This document shows, piece after piece, positions 35,990 through 44,045 of a stretch of DNA of 64,000 nucleotides. The notes beneath the pieces were generated by a model. The model did not search any database. It was not told the origin of the DNA and was given only the letters and a program-made list of their open reading frames with translations. The stretch is taken from the NCBI RefSeq assembly GCF_009498455.1, contig NZ_CP045644.1:5149001-5213000 (forward strand), in the 5' to 3' direction. Origin of the DNA: Variovorax paradoxus. GTDB lineage: Bacteria > Pseudomonadota > Gammaproteobacteria > Burkholderiales > Burkholderiaceae_C. How positions within the stretch are numbered: position 1 is the first letter of the stretch; the number at the start of each line of letters is the position of its first letter. Position numbers and translations under genes: made by a program.

Positions 35990-36529
35990 ATGAAAAAGAA
36001 CCTCCTTTCCATCGCCGCCGCAGCGTCCCTCGGTCTGCTCGCCCTCGCTCCCGCCGCCCACGCCGCTGACGGCCAGATCGACTTCACGGGCAGCGTCGTG
36101 TCCAGCTCGTGCGTCATCAACGGCGGTGCGCCCACCTTCACGGTCAGCCTGCCGCCGGTCTCGACCAAGACGCTGCTCAACGCAGGTGAAGTCGCCGGCC
36201 GTGTGCCCGTGCCGATCACGCTGACCGGTTGCACGCCGGACACCAAGGTTCGCGCGCATTTCGAATCGGGCCTGACCACCAATGGCGCCGGTCGCCTGAC
36301 GGCGGACGCTGGCGCCGGCAACGCCGCCAACGTCGAACTGCAGCTGCTCAACGACGGTTTCCTGCCCGTGAAGGCTGGCGCTGCCGAAGGCACGCAGAAC
36401 ACGAACCTCGTGGACGTCCCGGCTTCCGGCAATGCCGACCTGAAGTACTACGTCGAGTACTACTCGAACGGCGCAGCCACCGCCGGTGCCGTCAAGTCGC
36501 GCGTCATGTACTCGATCACCTACGAGTAA
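35990..36529 (+). CDS. major fimbrial subunit, FimA type (copy 2)
   Basis: A 179-residue pilin, clearly paralogous to copy 1: identical MKKNLLS start, the same AAHAADGQIDF cleavage region, SSSCVINGGAPTF, and VMYSITYE at the end. Differences cluster in the middle (residues 65-125), the surface-exposed part. I start at this methionine, as in copy 1, not at the longer upstream ATG. The chaperone gene follows after 159 bp without a clear terminator, so copy 2 is probably the first gene of the pilus operon. Confidence 0.88.
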   Translation: MKKNLLSIAAAASLGLLALAPAAHAADGQIDFTGSVVSSSCVINGGAPTFTVSLPPVSTKTLLNAGEVAGRVPVPITLTGCTPDTKVRAHFESGLTTNGAGRLTADAGAGNAANVELQLLNDGFLPVKAGAAEGTQNTNLVDVPASGNADLKYYVEYYSNGAATAGAVKSRVMYSITYE

Positions 36530-36688
36530 GCCCTTTCCATTCATCCAGGCCGTCCCGCAAGGGCGGCCGGGCCGAACTCCCAGGCCTTTCAAGCCGTTTC
36601 AGGTGTCCCCGAGAGACGGTTTGGCAGGAGCGGGCATTCCGCAGATCCACACCCACACCCACCCATCACCCCCGGAAGGAAGAAGACC

Positions 36689-37432
36689 ATGAAGAAGATG
36701 TTCCGCAAGCTGTGCATCCTGGCTGCCATCGGCGCAGGCCTTGGCGCCAACCTCGCCAACGTCGCACACGCCAGCGTCATCATCGAAGGCACGCGGGTCA
36801 TCTTCCCGGGGCAGGAGCGCGAGGTCACGCTCAAGGTCAAGAACACCGGCAAGCAGCCCGGCCTCGTGCAGGCCTGGTTCGACGAGGGCGACCCCAGCGT
36901 CGCGCCCGAGAAGCTCGACGTGCCGTTCACGCTGACGCCCGCCGTGTTCCGACTCGATCCCGACAAGGGCCAGACCCTGCGGATCATCTACACCAAGGAG
37001 CCGCTGGCCCAGGACCGCGAAACGATGTACTGGCTCAACGTGCTCGAGGTTCCGCCCAAGAGCGATGCGGCCAACCAGCTCCAGCTGGCCTTCCGCTCGC
37101 GCATCAAGCTGATGTTCCGCCCCCAGGGCCTGCCGGGCAGCTCGGAAGAAGCACCCGCCCAGGTGAGCTGGGAAGTGGTTCCCGCCGACACCGGCAAGGG
37201 CTACGCGCTGCGCGCCAGCAACCCCACGCCGTACCACGTGAACCTGGGCGAGCTCGAACTGGTTGTGGGCGGCAAGCGCTTCGACGCCGGCGCAGGCTAT
37301 GTGCCGCCGCTGGGTTCGCAGCTGTTCCCGCTCGGCGGCCTGAACGAACGGCCCGTGGGCGATGCCCGCATCGACTACTCGGCCATCAATGACTTCGGTG
37401 GTCCCGTGAAGGGCCAGCGGCCCGTGCGCTAG
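36689..37432 (+). CDS. periplasmic fimbrial chaperone (PapD family)
   Basis: A 247-residue chaperone: signal peptide to about residue 28 (VAHA), then two immunoglobulin-like domains. Domain 1 has IEGTRVIFPGQEREVTLKVK and the F1-G1 strand QLQLAFRSRIKLMFRP; the conserved FxL-Q-RI motif that caps subunits is visible. The strand DPDKGQTLRIIYT holds the conserved arginine. It folds pilins in the periplasm and delivers them to the usher, which begins 140 bp downstream. Confidence 0.92.
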   Translation: MKKMFRKLCILAAIGAGLGANLANVAHASVIIEGTRVIFPGQEREVTLKVKNTGKQPGLVQAWFDEGDPSVAPEKLDVPFTLTPAVFRLDPDKGQTLRIIYTKEPLAQDRETMYWLNVLEVPPKSDAANQLQLAFRSRIKLMFRPQGLPGSSEEAPAQVSWEVVPADTGKGYALRASNPTPYHVNLGELELVVGGKRFDAGAGYVPPLGSQLFPLGGLNERPVGDARIDYSAINDFGGPVKGQRPVR

Positions 37433-37571
37433 GAGGGGCCGCCGGTTCGTGGGCCCTCGCCGGGTCTGCCTTTCCACCCCTCTTCATCCACACGCCATTT
37501 TCGGAAGCCGGTGCGCCGGCCTCCCGGGGACGGCTGCGTCCAGCCCCTGTCCCTTTGCACTGAGTACCGCC

Positions 37572-40160
37572 ATGAACAGCCACTTTCAGCCCCGATCTTC
37601 CCGCCAGGACTTCTTGCTCAGCCCCGTCTGCGCGATGGTGCTGCTTGCGCTGTCGGCCTGGCAGGTGGGCGCGCATGCGGACACGGCGGGCACCCAGGTC
37701 GCACAGGTCGAGTTCGAAACCACCTTCCTCGCACCGGGCAGCAGCCAGGGCGTCGACCTGAGCCGCTTCAGCAAGGGCAACATCGTGGCGCCCGGCAAGT
37801 ACAGCGTCGACCTGCTCGTGAACGACGGCTGGATCGGCCGCACCGACGTGACCTTCAAGCGCGAACACGGCGCCGCCGACGGCGCCAGCGCGCAGCCCTG
37901 CCTGGGCAAGCGCGAGCTGGAGCGCGCGGGCGTCGACCTGAAGAAGCTTCCCGCCGACGTGCTCGAGCGGCTGGCCGATGCCGGCACCTGCCTGCCCATC
38001 GGGCAGATCGTTCCCGGCGCCAGCGCCGATTTCGACTTCGGCGACCAACGCCTCAAGCTGAGCATTCCGCAGGTGGCCATGAACCGCCAGGCGCGCGGCT
38101 ATGTGAGCCCCGAGTTCTGGGACAAGGGCGTCACCGCCGGCTTTCTGGACTACAGCTTCAACCTCTACGCCAACCACTCGCGCAGCCTGGGGCAGACCCA
38201 GACGCAGGCCTACCTGGGCACGCGCTGGGGTTTCAACGCCGACGTCTGGCGCTTTCGCCACGACGGCGCGCTGCTGTGGAGCTCCGAGACCGGCAGCCGC
38301 TACCAGCGCACCACGACCTTCGTGCAGCGCGACCTGCCGTCGCTGTCGGCCCAGCTGACGATCGGCGAAACCCACACCTCGGGCGAGCTGTTCGACTCGA
38401 CCGGCTTTCGCGGCGTGCGCCTGGCCACTGACGACCGCATGGTGCCGGAGTCGCTGCGCGGCTACGCGCCCACCGTGCGCGGCACCGCGCGCAGCAACGC
38501 GAAGGTCACCATCAAGCAAAGCGGCTCCGTCGTCTACGAGACCACCGTGGCCCCGGGCGCCTTCGAGATCAACGACCTGTACGCCACCGGCTACGGCGGT
38601 GACCTGGCGGTGACCGTCGCCGAGGCGGACGGCAGCGAGCACACCTTCCTCGTGCCGTACGCGGCCGTGCCGATGTCGCTGCGCGTGGGCGCCAACCGCT
38701 TCAGCGTGTCGGCCGGCGTGGTGCGCAACAACCAGCTGCTGGGCAGCCCCGCCCTCGTGCAGGCCACCTGGCAGCGCGGCATTTCCAACATGCTCACCGC
38801 CTACGGCGGCGTGAACCTGTCGCAGGGCTACACCGCGCTGATGCTCGGCGGCGCCTTCAACACCTCGTTCGGCGCCATCGGCGTGGACTACACGCAGTCG
38901 TCGACCACGCTGGCCAACCTGCCGCGCATGGGCGGCGGCAGCGCGCGCGTCAGCTACTCGAAAGACCTGCCCAGCACCGGCGGCAACATCGCGCTGGCCG
39001 CGTACCGCTACTCGACCGAGGGCTACATGGACCTGAACACCGCGCTGCGCGTGCGCGACGTGGCTGAGCGCGGCCAGTCCATCGAGTCGGTGAGCCGCCA
39101 GCGCAACCGCGCGCAGGCCACCTACAGCCAGCAGCTGGGTGACAACTGGGGCCAGCTGCAGGCGACCGTGTCGGCCACCAGCTACTGGAACCGCCCGGCC
39201 TCCGATGTCGGCTACACGCTGGGCTACAACAACCGCTTCAAGAGCGTGAGCTACGGCGTGCAGGTGTCACGCCAGCGCGCGGCCGACGGCAAGTCGAGCA
39301 CCATGTACAGCGCCAGCCTGTCGATTCCGCTGGGCAAGACGAACCCGGTGTCGGTCAGCGCCAACATGTCGCGCGACGGCGCGGGCCGCCTCGCCATGCA
39401 GTCGACGGTGTCGGGCTCGCTGGGCGAAGCCAGCGACCTGTCGTACGGCGCCAGCTTCACCCACGGCTCCGGCGCGGGGCAAGAGCGCCAGACGGCCGCC
39501 AGCGCCAACCTGTTCTACCGCACCTCGGTCGGCGACCTGTCGGGCACGGTGGGCGTGGGCTCGAGTCATACGCAGGCCTCCGTCGGCATGCGCGGCGGCG
39601 TGGTGGCGCACCCGGGCGGCATCACGCTGGCGCCTTCGCTGTCGGAAACCTTCGGCATCGTCGAAGCCCCGGACGCCGCAGGCGCACGCCTCATCAACGC
39701 ACCCGGCGTGAAGGTCAACGGCAGCGGCTATGTCGTCGTGCCGTACCTCACGCCCTACAGCAGCAACGGCGTCGAGCTCGACCCCAAGGGCATGTCGACC
39801 GACGTCGAACTGCAGGTGACGAGCCAGCAGGTGGCGCCGCGCGCCGGCGCCATCGTGCTGCTGAAGTACGAGACCAAGTCGGGCCGCACGGCGCTGTTCC
39901 AGGTGAAGCAGGCGGACGGTTCCGCGCTGCCCTTCGGCGCGACGGTGCTCGATGAAAAGCAGGAGCCGATCGGCGTGGTGGGCCAGGGCAGCAAGTTCAT
40001 TGCGCGCGGGCTGCAGGACAAGGGGCAACTGACCGTGATGGCGGCCGAGGGCGGTGCGGCGATGTGCCGGATCAGCTACGAGATGCCGGTGCGGGAGAAG
40101 GGCGCGAAGGCAGATGGGTATGAGCGGATCGAGGCGAATTGCGATGAAGAGGGGCGTTGA
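37572..40160 (+). CDS. outer-membrane usher
   Basis: An 862-residue usher: signal peptide (about 1-35), N-terminal chaperone-binding domain (VEFETTFLAPGSSQGVDLSR), 24-strand barrel with plug (about 215-300), and two C-terminal domains (EAPDAAGARLI, KSGRTALFQVKQADGSALPF GATVLDEKQEPIGVVGQGS split here for length). The terminal segment with CRISYEMPV is typical. Length matches FimD/PapC. I start at MNSHFQPR; a longer frame begins in non-coding sequence 123 bp before. Confidence 0.93.
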   Translation: MNSHFQPRSSRQDFLLSPVCAMVLLALSAWQVGAHADTAGTQVAQVEFETTFLAPGSSQGVDLSRFSKGNIVAPGKYSVDLLVNDGWIGRTDVTFKREHGAADGASAQPCLGKRELERAGVDLKKLPADVLERLADAGTCLPIGQIVPGASADFDFGDQRLKLSIPQVAMNRQARGYVSPEFWDKGVTAGFLDYSFNLYANHSRSLGQTQTQAYLGTRWGFNADVWRFRHDGALLWSSETGSRYQRTTTFVQRDLPSLSAQLTIGETHTSGELFDSTGFRGVRLATDDRMVPESLRGYAPTVRGTARSNAKVTIKQSGSVVYETTVAPGAFEINDLYATGYGGDLAVTVAEADGSEHTFLVPYAAVPMSLRVGANRFSVSAGVVRNNQLLGSPALVQATWQRGISNMLTAYGGVNLSQGYTALMLGGAFNTSFGAIGVDYTQSSTTLANLPRMGGGSARVSYSKDLPSTGGNIALAAYRYSTEGYMDLNTALRVRDVAERGQSIESVSRQRNRAQATYSQQLGDNWGQLQATVSATSYWNRPASDVGYTLGYNNRFKSVSYGVQVSRQRAADGKSSTMYSASLSIPLGKTNPVSVSANMSRDGAGRLAMQSTVSGSLGEASDLSYGASFTHGSGAGQERQTAASANLFYRTSVGDLSGTVGVGSSHTQASVGMRGGVVAHPGGITLAPSLSETFGIVEAPDAAGARLINAPGVKVNGSGYVVVPYLTPYSSNGVELDPKGMSTDVELQVTSQQVAPRAGAIVLLKYETKSGRTALFQVKQADGSALPFGATVLDEKQEPIGVVGQGSKFIARGLQDKGQLTVMAAEGGAAMCRISYEMPVREKGAKADGYERIEANCDEEGR

Positions 40161-40223
40161 ATTCGAGATAACCGGGGCCGCGTGTCGGGTTGTCAGTGAT
40201 TGAAGAACTTCCAGGAACAGACC

Positions 40224-41243
40224 ATGAAATTTCTATGTTCAAGAGCGCAGCCCAGGTCATGGATTGCATGTGCCGCTCAATGGGTGCGCGGCGTGTGGGT
40301 TGTTGCGCTGCTGTCGATGGGGGTGACTTCGTCGCTGGCGCAAAACAGCGATGGTCTGCTGCGGGCAACGGATGTGCTCGCCTTCGGAGGGGGAATCGTC
40401 ACATTGCCGAGCCTCGTTCCGAACGGCGCCATTGTGGCGCGCTACTACGTCACGCCCCAGCAGCTATGTGGTGTGCCAAAGTGCTCGGTCTGGCGCGCAG
40501 ATGTCTTTCTGAAAAACGGCTTCCTTGCATCAGAAGGTACGGCATTGACAGAAACCAATGTGTCTGGAATTTCTGCGCGACTCCTGGTCAATGGGATGCC
40601 GCAAGGCGGTGGCAGCAGTGGAAATATGAACATTCTTTTGATGGAGACATCCTCCGCAATGGAAGTGCAATTGATCAGGGACGGACGAGCTTTGAAAAGT
40701 GGCCCCTTCGTGGGAGTTACCAGTAACACAACGACAGCGTGGCGGTTTTACCCACTCGGCAAGTCCGATGGATTTCCCGGAAACGAGCTAAGAATTCTTT
40801 TGAAGGGTAGTTCGGTTTCGGTTATTTCCGGCACGTGCAGCGCGTCCAACCAGACCCTCACCCTGGCGCCAGCGGTTGTCCCCCAGTTCAAAGGGCCAGG
40901 CACTACGTCTGGAAAACGTGCGTTCAATATCCAGCTGGAAAACTGTCCCGCGGGTTTCAATCGCGTCGGCCATCTGCTGACGGCTGTGGGCGGTCAAGTG
41001 CCGGGTATTCCTGGCGCGCTGAAGCCCGTCGCGGGCTCGACAGCCAGCGGTGTGGCGATCAAGCTCACCGACGCCGGCGATGCACCTGCCCAATTCGGCA
41101 CCTCCCTGCCCGTGACCTCGTACAACAAGGCGACCGGCGGCTCGGCCACGGTGCCGATGAACGTGTCATACGTTCAGACCGAAGCCACCGTATTGCCCGG
41201 CACGGTCAAGGGCGCGGTGCAAGTGTTGCTCGACTACCAGTGA
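40224..41243 (+). CDS. fimbrial tip adhesin-like protein
   Basis: A 339-residue protein made of a signal peptide (to SLAQ, about residue 40), an unrecognised N-terminal lectin-like domain (45-200, no homology visible to me), and a C-terminal pilin domain (205-339) with paired cysteines (ISGTCSASNQ, LENCPAG), QTEATVLPGTVKGAVQVLLD and a final YQ donor-strand motif. This two-domain plan is that of FimH-type tips. The first half has markedly lower GC than its neighbours, which fits a variable receptor-binding region or recent acquisition. Last gene of the pilus operon; start ATG has AGGA upstream. Confidence 0.85.
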   Translation: MKFLCSRAQPRSWIACAAQWVRGVWVVALLSMGVTSSLAQNSDGLLRATDVLAFGGGIVTLPSLVPNGAIVARYYVTPQQLCGVPKCSVWRADVFLKNGFLASEGTALTETNVSGISARLLVNGMPQGGGSSGNMNILLMETSSAMEVQLIRDGRALKSGPFVGVTSNTTTAWRFYPLGKSDGFPGNELRILLKGSSVSVISGTCSASNQTLTLAPAVVPQFKGPGTTSGKRAFNIQLENCPAGFNRVGHLLTAVGGQVPGIPGALKPVAGSTASGVAIKLTDAGDAPAQFGTSLPVTSYNKATGGSATVPMNVSYVQTEATVLPGTVKGAVQVLLDYQ

Positions 41244-41393
41244 GTCCGGCCATGCGCTTGTGGCGCAGAAGGTTTCGAGCATTGAGCTTCCCTCCGGCGC
41301 CATCGGGGCGTTGCATCGCGTTTGCCAATTCCGTCACACAAAGTGAATTCGCGTTTCTCCCGGTGCATTGAATCGTCAGGCCCGCAGGATATT

Positions 41394-41409
41394 TTCAGAC
41401 TGGTCCGAT
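41394..41409. promoter_or_regulatory. possible RcsB/BvgA-type box
   Basis: TTCAGACTGGTCCGAT shares the ACTGGTCC core of the box at 43943 and matches the fimbrial consensus at about 11 of 16 positions. No second box and only a poor -10 (TTGAAT, 41463) are at the usual distance. It lies 163 bp before a small ORF, close to the 173-bp spacing in the pilin leaders. Confidence 0.3.
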
Positions 41410-41556
41410 TGGTTTTCATGGAGTGGAAATTTAAGATCGAAACACTATCTTTGTAATTTTCATTGAATCAGGGTGTTGATTTATTTCATCCTGAAATTCA
41501 CGACATGGAGATTGTCAAAGTTCTTCGAACTTATTTCCTTCTTTGGAGCGCCCGTG

Positions 41557-41706
41557 ATGAATCTCTTTTTCTTGAAAAAACTCTGGAAGCTCCTGCGGGG
41601 CAAGCCGCAGAGCGCGCACCAGGCCGCGCCAGGCAGCACATTGTTTGGTGCGCTGGTCGTGGCCAGCGAGCCCGCGCACGGCGACACCCGATCGCGCGAA
41701 TCCTGA
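41557..41706 (+). CDS. possible small basic protein
   Basis: A 49-codon frame with GGAG 8 nt before its ATG: MNLFFLKKLWKLLRGKPQSA at the start (an amphipathic, lysine-rich helix), then an alanine/proline-rich tail. It has no recognised family. It lies in the 557-bp gap between the adhesin and the XRE-type gene, which otherwise shows nothing but the possible box at 41394. Could be a false positive. Confidence 0.3.
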   Translation: MNLFFLKKLWKLLRGKPQSAHQAAPGSTLFGALVVASEPAHGDTRSRES

Positions 41707-41800
41707 GCCGGGCGGTTTGCGTGAAGACGATTGCATCGCCGCAACCCGGGTCGCCAGGCTGGTCCTGCGCCGCGCACTTTCAGAAAGAAGGTGAATCCCC

Positions 41801-42196
41801 ATGAAGATGATCGGACACCGGCTCTCCCGCGAGCGTTCGCGGCTGGGCCTGAGCGCGGCGGCATTTGCCGTGCTGGGTGGCGTGGACGCCGCCGTGCAGG
41901 ATTCGTTCGAACAGGGAAAGCATCACCCCGACGCCGCCTACCTGGCCACCATGGCCGTCATCGGCATCGACGTGCTCTACGTCGTGACCGGCATACCCAC
42001 GTGCACCGAAGACCTGTCGGTGAGTCGCGACGAGGTGGTCTTGTTGCGCGCCTACCGCACCTCGGACGAGGCGGGGAAGAAGGCGGCCCACGCGGCGCTC
42101 CAGGCCATCGCCCAGGCGTTTCCGGGCGACATGGTCGTGCAGGTCACGCGCACCCAGCCTGCCACCACGCTCGCAGCGTCAACCGCGCACGTCTGA
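41801..42196 (+). CDS. XRE-family DNA-binding protein
   Basis: A 131-residue protein. Residues 1-60 form a helix-turn-helix of the phage-associated XRE type: IGHRLSRERSRLGLSAAAFA, LGGVDAAVQDSFEQGKHHPD, then the family's fixed ending AYLATMAVIGIDVLYVVTG. Residues 65-110 are helical (SRDEVVLLRAYRTSDEAGKK). It lies inside the fimbrial/signalling island, co-oriented with the RR gene 118 bp downstream, so it may be part of the control circuit. Confidence 0.75.
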   Translation: MKMIGHRLSRERSRLGLSAAAFAVLGGVDAAVQDSFEQGKHHPDAAYLATMAVIGIDVLYVVTGIPTCTEDLSVSRDEVVLLRAYRTSDEAGKKAAHAALQAIAQAFPGDMVVQVTRTQPATTLAASTAHV

Positions 42197-42314
42197 AGCC
42201 TTCGCGCGCCGGCGATTTCGGCCGGCCCGCGTGCGAGGCCCGCAGTTAAGATGCCTTTCGCCGTGCGCGCCCGGGCCTTCGCCCGGTTGCCGCGCCCGCA
42301 ATGCGAAAGTGGCA

Positions 42315-43016
42315 ATGGCAATAGATCGCTTCGAAATCCGCGTCGTCCTGGCCGACGACCACCCCGGCATGCTGGCCGGGGTCAAGCACGAACTGGCGTC
42401 GGTCGAAACCATCACGCTGGTGGGCGAGGCGGCCAACTCGACCGGGCTCATGGCGCTGCTCGAGACCACGCCGTGCGACGTGCTGGTGTCCGACTACGCC
42501 ATGCCCGCCGGCGACTTCGGCGACGGGGTGCCGCTGTTCAACCTGATCAAGCGCCGCTTTCCCGACACCCAGATCGTGGTGATCACCATGCTCGACAACC
42601 CGGCGGTGCTGCACTCGCTGGTGTCCAGCGGCATTCGCTGCGTCGTGAGCAAGTCCGATGCGGTGGCCCACCTGATTCCCGCCATCCACGCGGCCCGCAC
42701 GGGCGGCACGTACTACTCCCCGACCATGGACGCCGTGGTGCGGTCCATCGACTGGGAGGTGCGCAGCCGCAACGCGGCGGGCGTGCTGAGCCAGCGCGAA
42801 TCGGAGGTGGTGAGGTTGTATGCGTCGGGGCTGACGATCAACGAGATCGCCGAGCAGCTGCATCGCAGCAAGAAGACCATCAGCACGCAGAAAACCAAAG
42901 CGATGGAAAAGCTCGGTATCGAGCGCGATGTCGACCTGCTGCGCTATGCGATGGAAAACGGCCTGACGGCAACCGCCGCGATGACGGGTGCCGCGGCAGG
43001 CGAACCGCAGGCCTGA
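42315..43016 (+). CDS. RcsB/BvgA-type response regulator (copy 1)
   Basis: A 233-residue regulator. Receiver: acidic pair in VVLADDHPGML, phosphoacceptor Asp 60 in DVLVSDYAMPAG, and VVITMLDNPAVLHSL. C-terminal LuxR-type helix-turn-helix: LSQRESEVVRLYASGLTINE, then HRSKKTISTQKTKAMEKLGI. The GDGVPLFNLIKRRFP and RSKKTISTQK wording resembles RcsB more than NarL. It is expected to bind the shared box upstream of the pilin genes. The next gene, a paralogue, is convergent 28 bp away. An alternative GTG start lies two codons upstream. Confidence 0.88.
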   Translation: MAIDRFEIRVVLADDHPGMLAGVKHELASVETITLVGEAANSTGLMALLETTPCDVLVSDYAMPAGDFGDGVPLFNLIKRRFPDTQIVVITMLDNPAVLHSLVSSGIRCVVSKSDAVAHLIPAIHAARTGGTYYSPTMDAVVRSIDWEVRSRNAAGVLSQRESEVVRLYASGLTINEIAEQLHRSKKTISTQKTKAMEKLGIERDVDLLRYAMENGLTATAAMTGAAAGEPQA

Positions 43017-43044
43017 CGCGCCGTGCCGGCCTGGTAGGCCCGGC

Positions 43045-43740
43045 TCAGAAAACGACCGGCAGGCCCGGCGGCACCGGCGCGGCCGAGGTGCTCGTGAGCC
43101 CCATCTCCATGCCGTAACGCACGAGGTCCATGTCGCGCAGGATGCCCAGCTTGGTCATGGCCGAGCCCTTCTGCGTGCTGATGGTCTTCTTGCTTCGGTG
43201 GAGCAGCGTGGCGATTTCGGTCACGGTCAGCCCGGACACGAACATGCGCACCACCTCCAGCTCGCGCTTGGACAGCGCGGCATGGGCGTGTGTGTCGGGG
43301 CGGTGCGGCGCGGTGCGCGCGGCAATCTCGGCCATGCTCGGCGAGAGGTACCGCCCGCTCGCGTAGGCCGCATGCACGGCCGGCAGCAGGTGGCTCACCG
43401 AGTCGGCCTTGTTCAGGATGCAGGGCACGCCGATGTCCAGCAGCGAATGGATGATGCCGGGGTTGTCCAGCATGGTCATCACCACGATCTTCAGCAGCGG
43501 GTAGCGCTGGCGCACGAGCGCGAACAGCGTGATGCCGTCGCCATGCAGGCCGCCCGGCATGGCGTAGTCGGACACCAGGATCTGGCAGTCGTGCTGCTTG
43601 AGCATTTCCATCATCTCGGTGGAGTCGCGCGCGGCGCCCACGACGGTGACCGCATTGCTTTCGCGCAGCGTGCTTTCGATGCCGATGCGAACGGCGGGAT
43701 GATCGTCCGCGATCAGGACGCGGAGGTTGAGTGGTTTCAT
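43045..43740 (-). CDS. RcsB/BvgA-type response regulator (copy 2)
   Basis: A 231-residue paralogue of copy 1: LIADDHPAVRIGIES, phosphoacceptor Asp 58 in QILVSDYAMPGG, and DNA-binding LSKRELEVVRMFVSGLTVTE with HRSKKTISTQKGSAMTKLGI. The recognition helix is nearly identical between the copies, so they could bind the same box or form heterodimers. The gene is downstream of the hybrid kinase (44046-47078) on the same strand but separated by 305 bp holding its own promoter with a copy of the box: autoregulation is likely. Confidence 0.88.
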   Translation of the reverse strand: MKPLNLRVLIADDHPAVRIGIESTLRESNAVTVVGAARDSTEMMEMLKQHDCQILVSDYAMPGGLHGDGITLFALVRQRYPLLKIVVMTMLDNPGIIHSLLDIGVPCILNKADSVSHLLPAVHAAYASGRYLSPSMAEIAARTAPHRPDTHAHAALSKRELEVVRMFVSGLTVTEIATLLHRSKKTISTQKGSAMTKLGILRDMDLVRYGMEMGLTSTSAAPVPPGLPVVF

Positions 43741-43882
43741 GGCGGGCCTGTCTGAACAGAGTTGTCGTGCCTGCGCGCAGGGCGGCAGGAAGGGCTGCTG
43801 TCGAACGCTCCGCCCCCGGCGCGAACGGCGCTCGGGGGCTTTGCAACGGGTGCTTCAGGCGGTGCCAGCAGGGGATGGCTGA

Positions 43883-43958
43883 ACTTTAGAAGGGCGCGCT
43901 TCCTCCGTTAAGCGGCCTGATCCGAATGCGGCCCCTGAATGCATAGGACTGGTCCTAA
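43883..43958 (-). promoter_or_regulatory. response-regulator promoter: inverted repeat plus -10
   Basis: ATAGGAC-TG-GTCCTAA (43943-43958), with 6-bp arms TAGGAC/GTCCTA, lies in the 305-bp gap between the second kinase and the copy 2 regulator. Read on the minus strand, TAAAGT at 43883-43888 is 70 bp on, nearly the same geometry as at both pilin genes. The rest of the 43741-44045 gap shows nothing else clear. Confidence 0.55.
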
Positions 43959-44045
43959 TTTGTCGGACGAAGCGCGCGGGAGGCTAGGACGAGGCCTCCG
44001 TCGGGATCGGATCGCGTCCGAAAGCGCCCTCGGACGGGCCCGGGC

